From assembly GCF_003594875.1 (NCBI RefSeq), contig NZ_QZEY01000030.1, forward strand, positions 394 through 50,984: a stretch of 50,591 nt of DNA, given 5' to 3'. Source of the stretch: Bailinhaonella thermotolerans. GTDB taxonomy: Bacteria; Actinomycetota; Actinomycetes; Streptosporangiales; Streptosporangiaceae. Made by a program: the position numbers and the translations under genes. How positions within the stretch are numbered: the first letter of the stretch is position 1; each line of letters starts with the position of its first letter. Of the stretch, positions 32,719 to 40,233 are shown piece by piece. Below the pieces are notes generated by a model. That model worked only from the letters and a program-made list of their open reading frames with translations, was not told the DNA's origin and ran no database searches.

Positions 32719-33477
32719 TCAGCGGGGCGCGAGCCTGCTGCCGGGGAAGGGGGCGATGAGGGTCTCGCGCCAGGGGCCTTCGAGGAAGTCGCGGGAGCGC
32801 TTGCGCCAGGCCAGGAGGCGCGGGTCGGGCTCCACCTCGTCGTCGAGGCCCAGGGCGGCGTCGTAGGCGCGCTGGAGGGCGAGGTGGTCGTCGAGCGTGG
32901 CGCCCCAGAGGGTGACGACCTCGCTGTCGCAGAGCAGCACCTCGTACAGGCCGACGCAGCGGTGGCCGTGGTCGGCCAGGATCGGGGCGCGCTCCTCGGC
33001 GACGGCGGCGAGGTAGTCGAGCGCGGCCCCGGGCCGCACCCGGGCCGACTCCAGCACGTAGAAGGGCGCGGCGTACGGCTCGGCGAGCAGGTCGGCGATC
33101 GCCGGGCCGCCGGCGACCGCGCCGAGGGGCCGGGAGAAGGCCGAGAAGCGCAGGTCGTCGATGTCGGACAGGAAGAGTCGGTCGTCCACCCCGTCGTAGA
33201 TCTCCATCATCTGGCGCCAGCCGCCGTCCCAGCCGCCGTGGCAGTCCCACAGGGTGACGGCCCTGAACTGGGGATGACCGGTGATGCCCACCGCGTAGAA
33301 GGCCCCGACCAGGTCGATCTCGCGGGACCTGATCGACAGGCCCGAGGTGAGCACGGGGCGGTCCAGGGCCTCGTCCTCGCGCTTGTAGCGGGTCAGCCAG
33401 GTGAGGTACTCCCGGGGAGCGCGGGAGTTCATCGGCCGGAAATCGACCTCCTCGATCAGATAGATGCCCCGCCGCAC
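32719..33477 (-). CDS. NIPSNAP-like dimeric alpha/beta-barrel protein
   Basis: 252 residues from GTG 33477, with AAGGAGG 5 nt upstream. The second half (YVLESARVRPGAALDYLAAV ... CVGLYEVLLCDSEVVTLWGA ... DPRLLAWRKR) has the beta-alpha-beta-beta layout of NIPSNAP/EthD-type ferredoxin-like barrels. The first half may be a diverged copy (IYLIEEVDFRP ... FRAVTLWDCHGGW). Such proteins often accompany oxygenases and may bind or isomerise small hydrophobic intermediates; no catalytic residue can be named. The dyad next to its promoter links it to the LLM/P450 regulon. Confidence 0.75.
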   Translation of the reverse strand: MRRGIYLIEEVDFRPMNSRAPREYLTWLTRYKREDEALDRPVLTSGLSIRSREIDLVGAFYAVGITGHPQFRAVTLWDCHGGWDGGWRQMMEIYDGVDDRLFLSDIDDLRFSAFSRPLGAVAGGPAIADLLAEPYAAPFYVLESARVRPGAALDYLAAVAEERAPILADHGHRCVGLYEVLLCDSEVVTLWGATLDDHLALQRAYDAALGLDDEVEPDPRLLAWRKRSRDFLEGPWRETLIAPFPGSRLAPR

Positions 33478-33494
33478 CGCGCCCTCCTTGTCAA

Positions 33495-33547
33495 CCGAGC
33501 ACTTGCTTGGTGCTCGAAGCCTAGGCGCGACATGGATGGACGGTCAA
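33495..33547 (-). promoter_or_regulatory. NIPSNAP-like gene promoter with third shared operator (site C)
   Basis: On the minus strand TTGACC (33547-33542) and TAGGCT (33523-33518) are 18 bp apart. CCGAGC-ACTT-GCTTGG (33495-33510) follows, one base different from site B and placed where the transcript starts. The larger hairpin CGAGCAC (33496-33502)/GTGCTCG (33510-33516) is superimposed on it. A repressor here would block early elongation or initiation. Confidence 0.7.
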
Positions 33548-33625
33548 TCACGGGGAATCCGAACGGGGGACGGCGGGTTGCCCCAGATGATCGATAATCG
33601 CGCGCATCAGGAAGAATGTGATCAC

Positions 33626-34216
33626 GTGAACCAAGTGATCCTTGTCCGGCACGGAGAGACCGAGTGGAGCCGCACCGGCCGCCACACCGGGCTCACCGAC
33701 GTCGAACTGACCGAGAACGGCGAGGCCCAGGCCCGCAAGATCGCCCCGCTGCTGGCGCGGCGCGACATCACCCTGGCGCTGTCGAGCCCGGCCAAGCGCG
33801 CCCGCCGTACGGCCGAGCTGGCCGGCGTCTCCCACGTGGAGACCGAGCCGCGGCTGTGGGAGTGGGACTACGGCGGGTACGAGGGCATCACCACGCCGCA
33901 GATCCGGGAGACGCGGCCGGGCTGGTACCTGTGGCGCGACGGCGTCGTGCCCGGGGACGCCGGCCATCCGGGCGAGACGGCGCAGCAGGTGGGCGCCCGT
34001 GTGGACGAGGTGATCGCGCGGGCCAGGAAGGCGCTGTCCGAGGGCGACGTCGCCCTGTTCGCGCACGGGCACGTGCTGCGCGTGCTGGCCGCGCGCTGGC
34101 TGGGCCTGGACCCGGCGGCCGGGCGGCTGTTCAAGCTGGACACCGCCACGATCAGCACGCTGGGCTTCGAGCACGCGGAGCCGGTCATCGTCTCCTGGAA
34201 CGTGCCGGCGCTCTAG
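33626..34216 (+). CDS. Histidine phosphatase (phosphoglycerate mutase-like)
   Basis: About 196 residues from GTG 33626. The RHG motif is VILVRHGETEWSRTGRHTG, the second arginine and glutamate lie in SSPAKRARRTAEL and WEWDYGGYEGITT, and the second catalytic His in FAHGHVLRVLAARWLG. Enzymes of this branch are acid-type phosphatases or cofactor-dependent mutases; the short length favours a phosphatase of a small metabolite. The annotated N-terminus could extend upstream in frame, but GTG 33626 begins the conserved strand. Divergent from the NIPSNAP-like gene. Confidence 0.9.
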   Translation: MNQVILVRHGETEWSRTGRHTGLTDVELTENGEAQARKIAPLLARRDITLALSSPAKRARRTAELAGVSHVETEPRLWEWDYGGYEGITTPQIRETRPGWYLWRDGVVPGDAGHPGETAQQVGARVDEVIARARKALSEGDVALFAHGHVLRVLAARWLGLDPAAGRLFKLDTATISTLGFEHAEPVIVSWNVPAL

Positions 34217-34407
34217 CCCGCGAGGAAGGGCCGCGACGACCGCCGGCGTGCCCGGCGGCGTGTTCCGCGACATGTCCCGCGGTGTGTCCGAAGACGCGTC
34301 CGGGGGCGCGTCCGGCGCTGACCGGTTGCGGCCCGCGACCGGTCAGCTCGCGTCGACGCCGGGGGTGGCCGCGCACCTCGGCCACCCGGCATCGTCTCTT
34401 CGCGAAA
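34217..34407. other. Convergent-gene spacer
   Basis: 191 bp between the phosphatase and the DUF397 gene. It is rich in CGTCCGGGGGCGCGTCCGG-like short repeats; I see no gene and no clear terminator hairpin. Confidence 0.4.
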
Positions 34408-34713
34408 TCAGTTCACTGGAGGGTTCTGGTCGTGGTGCTGGCCGAGCTCTGACAGCTCACCCGGGTGGGCCGGGGATCGCAGCACCAGGTAGTCGAAGTC
34501 CCCGTCCTTGGCTCCCAGGACCAGCGCCCTGATCTCGTCCCGGGTGTAGATCAGGGCGGGGCCGTCCGGGAATCGCGAGTTGCGGACGGCCACGTCGCCG
34601 CCCGGCAGCTCGGCCAACTCGACGCAGTTGCCCGAAGAGTTGCTGCGCCGGCTCTTACGCCAGCTCACTCCCGCGAGTTCCGTCGCGGGCATTCCGTTGT
34701 ACGCGTGGTGCAT
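34408..34713 (-). CDS. DUF397 protein
   Basis: 101 residues, of which about 15-75 are the DUF397 domain (SWRKSRRSNSSGNCVELAEL ... VAVRNSRFPDGPALIYTRDEIRAL). The last 25 residues are an unusual extension. DUF397 proteins are small, actinomycete-specific, and almost always sit beside a DUF5753 XRE regulator, as here: its ATG follows that gene's TAG with no gap. The pair resembles abaA/whiJ-type developmental loci of Streptomyces, where the small protein is thought to modulate the regulator. Mechanism is not established. Confidence 0.93.
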   Translation of the reverse strand: MHHAYNGMPATELAGVSWRKSRRSNSSGNCVELAELPGGDVAVRNSRFPDGPALIYTRDEIRALVLGAKDGDFDYLVLRSPAHPGELSELGQHHDQNPPVN

Positions 34714-35580
34714 CTAGATCTCTCTGAGAATCTCGCCGAGGATCTCGGCTGTGCTCTGCGGAGTCGGGCTCTCGACGCAGAGGCGTTCCATCGCCGCGAG
34801 ATAGGGGTCCACGTCCTCGCGCTTGTCCAGGTAGACCGCCCCCCACAGTTGCTCGACGTACACGACGTCGGGGAGATCGGTGTCTGGGAAACGCAGGATG
34901 CTGAACGCTCCTCCCTCTGCGGAATGGCCCCCGAACTTGAACGGCATCACCTGGAGGGTGAGGTTGGGCAGCTTGCTGATCGTGATGAGGTGCTCGATCT
35001 GCTCGCGCATCACCTCTGGACCGCCGATGGGGCGCCGGAGCGCCGCCTCGTCGATCACCGCCCAGAGCCTGGGGGCGCCTTCGCCTTTGAGTCGTTCCTG
35101 ACGCATCAGGCGCAGAGCAACCCGTCGCTCGATCTCCCTGGCCGAGGCCTCCTTCTGCCCGAGGCTGACGACCGCCCGGGCGTAGGCCTCGGTCTGCAGC
35201 AGACCGGGCACGAACTGGACCTCGTAGGTCCGGATCAGCGACGCCGCCTCTTCCAGGCCCACATAGGTCTGGAACCAGTTCGGCAGGACATCGCTGTACT
35301 TGTGCCACCAACCGGGGGCGTTGGCTTCGCGTGCCATGGACAGCAGCATCTCTCGTTCACCCTCGGCGGTCACGCCGTAGAGAGTGAGCAGATCGGCCAC
35401 GTCGCGTTCCTTGAAGCTGACACGCCCCAGCTCCAGCCGGCTGATCTTCGACTCGGACGCCCGGATGTAGAACCCGGCGGCATCACGCGTGATGCCCGCG
35501 GCCTCGCGAAGTCGGCGCAGATGGGAGCCGAGGAGGATACGCCGTACGGTCGAACCGGTTCCCGGCGCGTCTGCTGTCAC
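34714..35580 (-). CDS. XRE-type HTH regulator with DUF5753 domain
   Basis: 288 residues from GTG 35580 (GGGAGG 6 nt upstream). The HTH lies at about 17-60 (LGSHLRRLREAAGITRDAAGFYIRASESKISRLELGR, split here for reading). DUF5753 follows from about 90 (YVGLEEAASLIRTYEVQFVPGLLQTEAYARAVV ... LQVMPFKFGGHSAEGGAFSILRF). It is of the WhiJ/AbaA-neighbour class linked to antibiotic production and sporulation. The DNA site and ligand are unknown. It diverges from an RsbW-like ATPase gene across 176 bp. Confidence 0.93.
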   Translation of the reverse strand: MTADAPGTGSTVRRILLGSHLRRLREAAGITRDAAGFYIRASESKISRLELGRVSFKERDVADLLTLYGVTAEGEREMLLSMAREANAPGWWHKYSDVLPNWFQTYVGLEEAASLIRTYEVQFVPGLLQTEAYARAVVSLGQKEASAREIERRVALRLMRQERLKGEGAPRLWAVIDEAALRRPIGGPEVMREQIEHLITISKLPNLTLQVMPFKFGGHSAEGGAFSILRFPDTDLPDVVYVEQLWGAVYLDKREDVDPYLAAMERLCVESPTPQSTAEILGEILREI

Positions 35581-35702
35581 GTCCTACCTCCCGGTAAGGA
35601 TCATTCAGGCGACAGTGTGCCACTCCAAATGCCCCACTCCCCCCTTTCTGAGAGAACCAGGGATCGTGCGTGAGGCCAACCGTACCGGCTGCACGCACCA
35701 TC

Positions 35703-35765
35703 TGCACGTGCATTCACTCTTGCACCTGCACGGGATGTTACGGCAAGGTAGATCACGTGCATTCG
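35703..35765. promoter_or_regulatory. Palindrome and direct repeats before the RsbW-like gene
   Basis: TGCACGTGCA (35703-35712) is a perfect palindrome. CACGTGCATTC occurs at 35706-35716 and again at 35755-35765, 49 bp apart, the second copy containing the GTG start of the ATPase gene. Spacing near five helical turns is compatible with two dimers on one DNA face. The XRE regulator encoded next door is the obvious candidate ligand, but this is inference. Confidence 0.5.
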
Positions 35766-36458
35766 ACAGCCGCCGCACACGTGAACCCCCTGATCGCCTG
35801 GCGTTCCCCCGCCTCCGGCCACGGTTCGCGCCCCGCCCCGGTCCCGGCTCACGATGTCGCCACCCGGCACCCGGGCGAGTCCCGGCCCGCCGGAGGCCAC
35901 GCGGAGGAACGCGCCCTCTTCGAGGAGGACCTGTTCGGCTCGCTGGCCCGCGGCCCCGCCGACGAACGCTGGTCCGCCGACGAGTGGTGGCCGCCGCTCG
36001 ACTGGTGGCCCGCCGCCGCGCGCGATCTGCTCCGCGGCTCCTACGCCCCGCCCCGCTCGGCCACCTTCGCCCTGGCCCCCACCCCGGAGTCGGTGCACGC
36101 CGCCCGCTGCTTCGCGCTGGCCACGATGTACGGCTGGCGCCTGGCCGAGGTCTGCGACAACCTCGAACTGGTCGTCTCCGAACTGATCACCAACGCCCTC
36201 CGCCACGGGCAGGTCGCCGGCGAGACCACCCCGCTGCGCCTCAGCCTCATCCACCGCGCCACCCACGTGCTCTGCGCGATCAGCGACCCGAGCCCCGCCA
36301 CCCCCACCCCCCGCGACCAGGACCTGGACGACCTCTCCGACCTGGAGCCGGGCGGCCTCGGCCTCCACATAGTCGAGTCCCTGAGCCGCGCCTGGGGCTG
36401 GAGCCCCATGACCCCCACCGGCAAGATCGTCTGGGCCGCCCTCCCCACCACGGACTGA
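35757..36458 (+). CDS. RsbW-like ATP-binding protein (HATPase, anti-sigma type)
   Basis: About 233 residues from GTG 35757. The first 110 residues are poorly conserved and rich in Trp/Pro/Ala. The GHKL ATPase fold starts near 125: the N-box is LELVVSELITNALRHG, G1 is CAISDPSP (D-P instead of D-x-G), and G2 is GGLGLHIVESLSRAWGW. Short Streptomyces homologues of this kind stand beside DUF397/XRE genes and may phosphorylate anti-anti-sigma factors. The N-terminal extension and the weak G1 make catalytic activity uncertain. Confidence 0.88.
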   Translation: MHSTAAAHVNPLIAWRSPASGHGSRPAPVPAHDVATRHPGESRPAGGHAEERALFEEDLFGSLARGPADERWSADEWWPPLDWWPAAARDLLRGSYAPPRSATFALAPTPESVHAARCFALATMYGWRLAEVCDNLELVVSELITNALRHGQVAGETTPLRLSLIHRATHVLCAISDPSPATPTPRDQDLDDLSDLEPGGLGLHIVESLSRAWGWSPMTPTGKIVWAALPTTD

Positions 36459-36813
36459 CCGCCCGGATCACGGGCCCCGAGCCCCCGAGCCCCAACGCCG
36501 CGTGATCTCGCGATCGCGCCCCCCGACACCGCCCGAGCTCCCGTGGAGCGGGCGGACGCGGGGGCGGATCGGCGAGATCACGGTGGGGCCGGGGGCTCGT
36601 CTCGTTCGCGGGGGCGGATGGTACCTCGCCTTGGCCCGCGAGGGGTGGGGTTTGCGGCGGGTGGAGGGGCGGGAGCGGTGAGCGGGGGGCTCCCCGGGGT
36701 GGGTGGGGCGGAGGTGGACCGCTGAGCGGGTGGTGGGGGCGCGTGGGAGGGGTGTGTGGGAGAGGGGGGTGGGAGGGGCGGGGGCGGGAGTAGCGTTGCG
36801 CCGGGAGGGCGAC
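36459..36813. other. Spacer with a long imperfect hairpin
   Basis: 355 bp without a credible gene. Two long arms face each other: 36478-36486 (CGAGCCCCC) pairs with 36591-36599, and 36502-36511 (GTGATCTCGC) pairs with 36572-36581, with further GC pairing between. The loop region 36512-36571 contains a purine-rich strand. CCGCGTGATC in the left arm recurs, inverted, in the terminator at 42899-42940. The right third is extremely G-rich on the plus strand (36640-36790). TAGCGT at 36791-36796 may be the -10 of the next gene. Confidence 0.6.
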
Positions 36814-39258
36814 GTGGCGGAGATGGCTGGGTTGCGCGAGTGGCTGGCGGGGCTGGGCGTGGAACGGCTCGCGCGGGTGCTTGAGGCGCGGGGCGACGGG
36901 GTCGCCCCGCCGTGGCCGCGGCGGCTGGACGAGCTGGCCGGGCGGCTGGTGGAGCCCCGGCGGGTGCTGGAGTGCCTGCGGCGGGTCCCGCTGCCCCACA
37001 CGCAGGTGGCGCGCGCGTGCGCCGTGCTCGACGGGGAGGCCACCGCCGACGGGCTCGCGCGGTTCCTCGGGGCCCGTCCGGAGGACGTGGAGCGGGTGCT
37101 GGGTGAGCTGGAGGAGATGGCGCTGGCCTGGCGGGGGCCCGACGGCGTGGTGCGGGTGCCGGAGGCGCTGCGGGGGGCCTGGCGCGCGCCGTTCCGGCTG
37201 GGGCGGCCGGCGCGGGAGCTGATGGCGGCGGCGACCTCGGCCCGGGTCAGGGACGTGGCCCACACGCTGGGGGTGGGGACCTCCGGGCACCGGCGCGAGG
37301 TGATCGAGCGCGTGGTGGGGTTCTTCCGGGACCCGGCGCGGATGGGCGCCCTCCTCGCGGCGGCCCCCGAGGGCGCAAGGGAACTGCTGGAGGAGTACGC
37401 CTGGCGGGGCCCCGACCTGCCCGCGGAGAACATGTACCAGGGGGCGGGGGCGCTGCGCTGGGCGATCGACAGGGGCCTGGTGTGGCCGCTGGACTGGGAC
37501 CGGGGGACGATGCCGCGCGAGGTGGCGCTCGGCGTGCGCGGGCCGGGCTACCACGCGCCGTTCGACCCCGAGCCCCCGCCGCTGGCGACGGACCCGGTCG
37601 ACCCCGCGGAGCTGGAGCACGAGGCGGGCGCGGCGGCCGTGCACGCCCTCGACCGGGTCTCGACGCTGCTGGAGAACCTCTCCAAGCACCCGCTGCCGCT
37701 GCTGAAGAGCGGCGGAGTGGGCGTGAAGGAGCTGCGCCGGCTGGCCCGGGAGGCCGGCTGCGGCGAGGACGAGGTGCGGCTGCACCTGGAGGTCGCGGCG
37801 GTGGCGCGGCTCCTGGGCCGGCTGGACGAGGCGGCCGGGCTGGTGCCCACCGACCGGTACGACCGGTGGCGCGCCGCCGATCCGGGCACGCGGCTGCGCG
37901 TCCTGCTCGCCGCCTGGCTGCGCATGGGGCGGTCCCCGCTGCGGCGGACCCCCGGCCGGGCGGGCGCGGCGCTGCTGGAGGAGGAGTACGGCGTCGCCCA
38001 CGCCCACGTCCGGCACGCGGCGCTGAACGTGCTGCGCGGGCTGCCCGGGGGCGCCGCGGCGCGGGACGAGGAGGCGCTGGGCCGGTCGGTGCACTGGAAC
38101 GCGCCCCTGCTGGAGCCGGAGCTGATCGCCGAGTCCTGCCCGGGCGCGATGGCCGAGGCCGCGCTGCTGGGCGTGACCGGCCCCGGCGGCGGGGCGCTGA
38201 GCGCGCTGGGCCGGGCCCTGGCCGCGCTGACCGGCGTGGCGGGCGAGGAGGGCGACGACGGCGTCCCCGAGGTGGAGGACGACCCCGCGCTGGTCCGCGA
38301 GTCCGAGCGGGCCGTGGCCGCCGCGCGGACCACCGCGCTGTTCGGCGCGGACCTCACCGCGATCGTGCCCGGGCCGCCCGCGGCGGAGCTGGCCGCGGTG
38401 CTCGACCTGGCCGCCGACCGGGAGGCCCAGGGCGTGGCGACCGTGTGGCGGTTCCACGCGGCGGCCGTGCGCCGGGCGCTGGACACCGGCGTGAGCGCGG
38501 CCGGGCTGCTGGACTCCCTGCGCGCGGTGGCGGCCGGAGACCTGCCGCAGCCGCTCGTCTACCTGGTGGAGGACGCCGCGCGGCGGCACGGCGAGGTGGC
38601 GGTGGTCGAGGTGGCCTGCTGCGTGCGCGGCGACGACACCGCGCTGCTGGCGGAGATCGCGGCCTCGCGGAAGCTGTCCCGGCTGGGCCTGCGGGTGCTC
38701 GCGCCGACCGTGCTGGCGTCCGCGCTGCCCCCGGCGGCGACGCTGGAGGCGCTGCGCGCGGCCGGGTACTCCCCCGTCGCGACCGACGCCTCCGGCGTGA
38801 TGACCGTACGGCGGGACGCCCCCCGCGCCGCCGTACCGCCGGTCGACCGCGCGCGGCACGCGCTGGTGCTGGCGGACGGCCGGGCGCGGTGGGTCCGCAC
38901 CGAGCCCGGCCCCGGCCAGGCCGCCGACCCCCTCACGCACGCCCGCAGGCTGCTCGCGGCCGAGCGGGAGAGCGCGGAGCCCGCGGGACCCGCGGAGCGG
39001 CCGGCGCGCGCGGCCGGCGCGGGCCGCACCTGGAGCGTGATCGGCAGGCACGCCTCGCGGCTGGGGCCGGCCGAGCAGACGCACCTGGGGTTCGTGGTGG
39101 ACCACGGGATCGTGGTGCGGGTGAAGGTGGCCGACGGCTCGGAGTGGACGATCAGCCACGGCGAGCTGCACGGCGACCAGCTCGACGCCTGGTGCTCGGA
39201 GATCTCCGACTACGAGCGGTTCCGGCTGTCGGAGATCGTCGCGGTGACGCCCGCCTGA
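36814..39258 (+). CDS. Helicase-associated domain protein (XPB-partner type)
   Basis: 814 residues from GTG 36814 (GGGAGG 5 nt upstream; ATG 36823 is also possible). It starts LREWLAGLGVERLARVLEAR, a pattern I know from actinobacterial helicase-associated proteins, with a C-terminal domain (about 590-680, VEVACCVRGDDTALLAEIAASRKLSRLGLRVLAPTVLASAL) like the XPB/Ssl2 C-terminal module. The final part (VVDHGIVVRVKVADGSEWTISHGEL) resembles a WYL-like beta domain. No Walker A is present, so it is not itself a helicase. It is usually encoded near an XPB-type helicase, which is absent here. Likely DNA-repair or DNA-binding role (inference). Confidence 0.82.
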   Translation: MAEMAGLREWLAGLGVERLARVLEARGDGVAPPWPRRLDELAGRLVEPRRVLECLRRVPLPHTQVARACAVLDGEATADGLARFLGARPEDVERVLGELEEMALAWRGPDGVVRVPEALRGAWRAPFRLGRPARELMAAATSARVRDVAHTLGVGTSGHRREVIERVVGFFRDPARMGALLAAAPEGARELLEEYAWRGPDLPAENMYQGAGALRWAIDRGLVWPLDWDRGTMPREVALGVRGPGYHAPFDPEPPPLATDPVDPAELEHEAGAAAVHALDRVSTLLENLSKHPLPLLKSGGVGVKELRRLAREAGCGEDEVRLHLEVAAVARLLGRLDEAAGLVPTDRYDRWRAADPGTRLRVLLAAWLRMGRSPLRRTPGRAGAALLEEEYGVAHAHVRHAALNVLRGLPGGAAARDEEALGRSVHWNAPLLEPELIAESCPGAMAEAALLGVTGPGGGALSALGRALAALTGVAGEEGDDGVPEVEDDPALVRESERAVAAARTTALFGADLTAIVPGPPAAELAAVLDLAADREAQGVATVWRFHAAAVRRALDTGVSAAGLLDSLRAVAAGDLPQPLVYLVEDAARRHGEVAVVEVACCVRGDDTALLAEIAASRKLSRLGLRVLAPTVLASALPPAATLEALRAAGYSPVATDASGVMTVRRDAPRAAVPPVDRARHALVLADGRARWVRTEPGPGQAADPLTHARRLLAAERESAEPAGPAERPARAAGAGRTWSVIGRHASRLGPAEQTHLGFVVDHGIVVRVKVADGSEWTISHGELHGDQLDAWCSEISDYERFRLSEIVAVTPA

Positions 39259-39314
39259 GGCGGGGATTCCGGGCCTTCCCGCGACCTCATGAGTCACGGC
39301 GCTCCCCGGCGTCG

Positions 39315-39320
39315 TAGATT
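39315..39320 (+). promoter_or_regulatory. Leaderless -10 of the spermidine-synthase-like gene
   Basis: TAGATT ends 6 nt before GTG 39327. No ribosome site lies upstream. The spacing equals that of the other leaderless genes in the window. Confidence 0.6.
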
Positions 39321-39326
39321 CGAGGC

Positions 39327-40187
39327 GTGGTGAACCGTCGGAGGGCAGAGCCCGTGGCAGGCCGTTACCCCATCGCGTCCGGGGAGGCCGAGCTGCTGCG
39401 GGACCTCGACCACGCCGACGGCTGGGTGCTCAGCGTGGACGGCGTGCCGCAGTCCTACGTGGACCTGGGCGACCCGACGCACCTGGACTTCGAGTACGCC
39501 CGCCACATGGGCGACGTCGTGGACTCCCTCCCGGAGGGCCCGCTGGACGTGCTGCACGTGGGCGGGGGCGCGTTCACCCTGCCCCGGTACGTCGCGGCGA
39601 CGCGGCCGGGCTCGCGCCAGATCGTGATCGAGCCGGACGGCGAGCTGGTGGACCTGGTGCGCGCCCAGCTCCGGCTCCGCGAGGTGCCCCGGCTGCGGGT
39701 GCACGTGCGCGACGGCCGCTCCGGGGTCGTACGGCTGCGCGAGGACGCCTTCGACGTGGTGATGCTGGACGCGTTCACCGGCGCGGACATCCCCGGCGAG
39801 CTGACGACGGCCGAGTTCACCCGGGACGTGGAGCGCGTGCTGCGGCCCGGCGGGACGTACATCCTCAACATGGCCGACGGCAGGCCGCTCACGTTCGCCC
39901 GGCGCGTGGTGGCGACCGTGTCCGAGGTGTTCCCGCACGCGCTGCTGCTGGGCGAGCCGGGCGTGCTGCGCGGGCGGCGGTTCGGCAACATCATCGTGGC
40001 CGCGTCGAAGGCGCCGCTGCCGGTCGCGGGCGTGACACGCCGGGCGGCCAACAGCCCGATGCGGGCCCGGTGCGTCCATGATGAGGAGCTGGACCGGTTC
40101 CGCGGCCAGGCGCGCCCGCTGCGCGACGGAGACGAGGTGCCGTCCCCGGCGCCGCCCCCCGCCGTCTTCGGACTGAAGGACCGGTGA
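39327..40187 (+). CDS. Spermidine-synthase-like methyltransferase-fold protein
   Basis: 286 residues. LDVLHVGGGAFTLPRYVAAT is the nucleotide loop, VIEPDGELVDLVRAQL the acidic strand-2 end, and VRDGRSGVVRLREDAFDVVMLDAFTG the SpeE-like D-x-D region. The classical gatekeeper and polyamine-binding aspartates are not all apparent, so it may act on another substrate, as many actinobacterial SpeE-like proteins do. GTG start with a leaderless -10. No speD or other polyamine gene is near. Confidence 0.85.
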   Translation: MVNRRRAEPVAGRYPIASGEAELLRDLDHADGWVLSVDGVPQSYVDLGDPTHLDFEYARHMGDVVDSLPEGPLDVLHVGGGAFTLPRYVAATRPGSRQIVIEPDGELVDLVRAQLRLREVPRLRVHVRDGRSGVVRLREDAFDVVMLDAFTGADIPGELTTAEFTRDVERVLRPGGTYILNMADGRPLTFARRVVATVSEVFPHALLLGEPGVLRGRRFGNIIVAASKAPLPVAGVTRRAANSPMRARCVHDEELDRFRGQARPLRDGDEVPSPAPPPAVFGLKDR

Positions 40188-40233
40188 CCGGGACCGGTGA
40201 CCGGGCACCACTGAGATCTGGGGGGATCCTGAC

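Noticed and set aside
34408-35580. XRE/DUF397 pair as a toxin-antitoxin module
   Set aside because: The size and order fit superficially, but DUF397/DUF5753 pairs are best known from developmental loci and nothing in the sequence shows a toxin.
36280-39297. 1005-codon minus-strand frame opposite the helicase-associated gene
   Set aside because: Product is Pro/Arg/His/Gln-rich without recognisable domain, while the plus-strand product shows clear conserved blocks and a ribosome site.
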